Below, in pieces: positions 62,694-64,000 of a stretch of 64,000 bases of DNA (within the stretch, counting starts at the first letter, position 1; every line of letters begins with the position of its first letter). Source of the DNA: Oscillospiraceae bacterium. GTDB taxonomy: Bacteria; Bacillota; Clostridia; Oscillospirales; Ruminococcaceae. The notes beneath the pieces are model-generated. The model was given only the letters and a program-made list of their open reading frames with translations, was not told the origin of the DNA and made no database searches. Made by a program: the position numbers and the translations under genes. The DNA lies in assembly GCA_015067145.1 (NCBI GenBank), contig SVNA01000007.1, forward strand, positions 22,288 through 86,287, in the 5' to 3' direction.

Positions 62694-62757
62694 AGTTTTT
62701 CTCCTGTAAAAATTCTATTATAAATAATACCATATTTTTATTATGCTTACAATCAAA

Positions 62758-62786
62758 TTGAAAATATACAGTATTTACTGTATACT
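62758..62786 (+). promoter_or_regulatory. tudS-like promoter with a 20-bp palindromic operator in its spacer
   Basis: TTGAAA (62758-62763), 17 bases, TATACT (62781-62786). The perfect palindrome TATACAGTATTTACTGTATA (62765-62784) fills the spacer and enters the -10. A repressor bound there would block RNA polymerase. It could also serve the divergent rlmA gene. Confidence 0.7.
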
Positions 62787-62815
62787 GAAAATATAATAAT
62801 CCACGGAGGTAATTT

Positions 62816-63352
62816 ATGTTCACAGATGTTAGAAGCAAAAAGGTGGTTTTTATTGCACATTGCATTTTAAACCAGAACTCCATTTCTGATGGCACAGCAG
62901 TTCACCCTGCTGCATTTAAGGATATTATAGATATATTTATAGAGAATGATATCGGCATTGTTCAGCTTCCCTGTCCTGAACTTTGCTGCCTTGGCCTTGA
63001 CAGAGGCAATATTTATGGTGCGGACAGTCCTGTAACTGTGGAAAACACCCGTATACGCAGAGAGATGGAAAAAACAGAAACACAGACAAAACTGAAAACT
63101 CTTGTGGATTATACCATGCTGCAGATTGACGAATATATAAAACACGGGTTTGAAATAAAAGGCATTATAGGTGCAAACCGTTCACCAAACTGCGGGGTGG
63201 AAACCACCAGCGACAATGATGTGGAGATAAGCGGTATGGGTGTATTTATGGAAACACTCTATAAAGAAATCTCTGCCCGAAATCTGAAAATAAGAATGAC
63301 CGGTATAAAAGGCAGTGATAATATTGCAGAAAAACTTAGGGATTTTATCTGA
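62816..63352 (+). CDS. TudS-related putative desulfidase (DUF523-like, CD3072 type)
   Basis: A 178-residue protein related to DUF523/TudS, iron-sulfur enzymes that take sulfur off thiouracil-like molecules. The expected Cys groups are present: HCILNQN, CPELCCLG and NCGVE; three of these would hold a [4Fe-4S] cluster. Local motifs VVFIAHCILNQNSIS and PELCCLGLDRG match the CD3072 subgroup. GGAGGTAATTT precedes ATG 62816. It has its own promoter with an operator-like palindrome. The true substrate is unknown. Confidence 0.85.
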   Translation: MFTDVRSKKVVFIAHCILNQNSISDGTAVHPAAFKDIIDIFIENDIGIVQLPCPELCCLGLDRGNIYGADSPVTVENTRIRREMEKTETQTKLKTLVDYTMLQIDEYIKHGFEIKGIIGANRSPNCGVETTSDNDVEISGMGVFMETLYKEISARNLKIRMTGIKGSDNIAEKLRDFI

Positions 63353-63433
63353 TCATACAAACAAAACAATATAACCATACAAAAAAGCACGCTGGTTGGG
63401 TGGGGCTTCGTAAAACAGTTATTTTGAAAAATG

Positions 63434-63481
63434 CTTGAAAACGACTGTTTTCAAGGGACGGCGTGACTTCGGTCACGCCGT
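63434..63481 (-). terminator. Two tandem hairpins at the recombinase 3' end
   Basis: ACGGCGTGAC-TTCG-GTCACGCCGT (63458-63481) includes the recombinase stop codon. CTTGAAAAC-GACT-GTTTTCAAG (63434-63455) follows. The T run is poor, so the second hairpin may be part of the element end rather than a terminator. 63353-63433 shows no gene. Confidence 0.6.
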
Positions 63482-64000
63482 TTCCTTTTTTGCAAGTTCT
63501 TCCAAAGGGATAAAGCCGATGCCATCATATTCGATGTGGATCTTCTGTCTGCGCTTACCGCTGGACTTGTCGGGTGCTTCCACATAGATCGCCTTTATCA
63601 GCTCTCGCAGCATACACGGGTCGATCTCCTCGATGTCCACGTATTTGTCTGCCGTTCGGATGAACCTTTCAATATTTTCGTTCTGTCTTTCCTGTACTTC
63701 AATCTCCTGTCGCAGAGCGACAACCTCTGCTTCAAGTTGTTTCTGTTCCGCTTCGTAGTTCTGGCTCATCATCTCAAATCGCTCGTCATTCAGCTTGCCC
63801 CTTACGTTGTCCTCGTAGATTTTAACGAACAGCCTTTTCAGTTCAGCGATTCGGCGCTCGTTGCGTTCAAGCTGTTTACGGCCCGTCTGCAATTTTTCTG
63901 CCGACTCCATCTGGAGCTGTTGTTCCATCACGAAGATGAAATGCTGACGGTATCTGAGAATATACCCCATGACCAACTGAATGTGTTTCAGCACCATGCG
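63473..64000 (-). CDS. Large serine recombinase, C-terminal fragment (DUF4368), cut by the right edge
   Basis: The last 175 residues of a large serine recombinase of the Tn5397 TnpX-like group found on integrative elements. The seen part has a long coiled coil (about RKQLERNERRIAELKRLF to RQEIEVQERQNENIERFI) and a C-terminal DUF4368 stretch ending IHIEYDGIGFIPLEEL. The N-terminal catalytic and zinc-ribbon domains lie beyond base 64000. The GC content and codon use (GTC, CCG, CGC) are richer than the rest of the window, a sign of recent transfer. It would insert or excise the element; the left element boundary is near 63360-63440. Confidence 0.88.
   Translation of the reverse strand, partial: RMVLKHIQLVMGYILRYRQHFIFVMEQQLQMESAEKLQTGRKQLERNERRIAELKRLFVKIYEDNVRGKLNDERFEMMSQNYEAEQKQLEAEVVALRQEIEVQERQNENIERFIRTADKYVDIEEIDPCMLRELIKAIYVEAPDKSSGKRRQKIHIEYDGIGFIPLEELAKKETA

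Overview
The window is a stretch of chromosome from a low-to-moderate GC, Gram-positive, endospore-forming anaerobe of the class Clostridia. A gut member of the Oscillospirales/Ruminococcaceae type is my best guess, from gene content and codon use only. The supporting signs are the sporulation genes yqfC, yqfD and a ylbJ-like gene, fused SecDF, MutS2, NrdR, a CarD-family regulator, strong AGGAGG-type ribosome binding sites, TTG/GTG starts and many compact intrinsic terminators. Almost all of it is ordinary, densely packed core genome. Only the last ~600 bases look foreign: the C-terminal end of a large serine recombinase that continues past the right edge.

Layout. 1-3318: a large secreted surface protein on the minus strand, with a one-base frameshift and cut by the left edge. 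3561-7285: nrdR, a TIM-barrel isomerase-like gene and secDF. 7487-10640: a PH-domain protein, an XRE regulator and a GT-C-like membrane protein. 10717-19894 (minus): a long housekeeping/sporulation cluster read as yqfC-yqfD-phoH-ybeY-dgkA-era-yqzL-recO-mutS2-MATE. It includes a 59-codon yqzL-like gene that overlaps recO. 19952-21274 (plus): a divergent ylbJ-like sporulation gene and a small Cys-rich protein. 21324-26899 (minus): galK, two membrane proteins (one DUF5058), an M20 peptidase and a PIG-V-like glycosyltransferase. 27084-31576 (plus): an AraC regulator translationally coupled to a sugar-binding-protein-like lipoprotein, then rlmD, an acyltransferase and a DUF4298 gene. 31738-33851: an FNT channel, an MBL-fold hydrolase and a CarD-family regulator. 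33893-37422: a GrpB-family gene, pyk and deoB.

37470-42299 (minus): a SERCA-like P-type ATPase behind what I read as a yybP-ykoY (Mn2+) riboswitch with its own promoter and terminator, then DUF554 and a two-part ThrE exporter. 42458-47962 (plus): a FemAB-like gene, a possible 28-codon leader ORF, metG, a membrane protein and tatD. 48101-50696: a PlsC-zinc-ribbon protein and a GltS-like symporter. 50760-56942: an orphan HATPase protein lacking the phospho-acceptor His, gap, a membrane-anchored XRE protein, queT with a structured leader, degV, trmL, a pyridoxal kinase and a small protein. 57039-63352: a polysaccharide deacetylase, an OhrR-like MarR regulator lacking the reactive Cys, two HAD phosphatases, an SGNH hydrolase, gpsA, rlmA and a TudS-like desulfidase with a 20-bp palindrome inside its promoter. 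63473-64000: the recombinase end.

The most interesting items are regulatory: the Mn2+ riboswitch ahead of the P-type ATPase, the structured queT leader, the palindrome in the tudS-like promoter, the AraC/lipoprotein pair divergent from galK, and three regulators that have lost or rearranged key sensor parts. I found no CRISPR array, tRNA, rRNA or complete mobile element.
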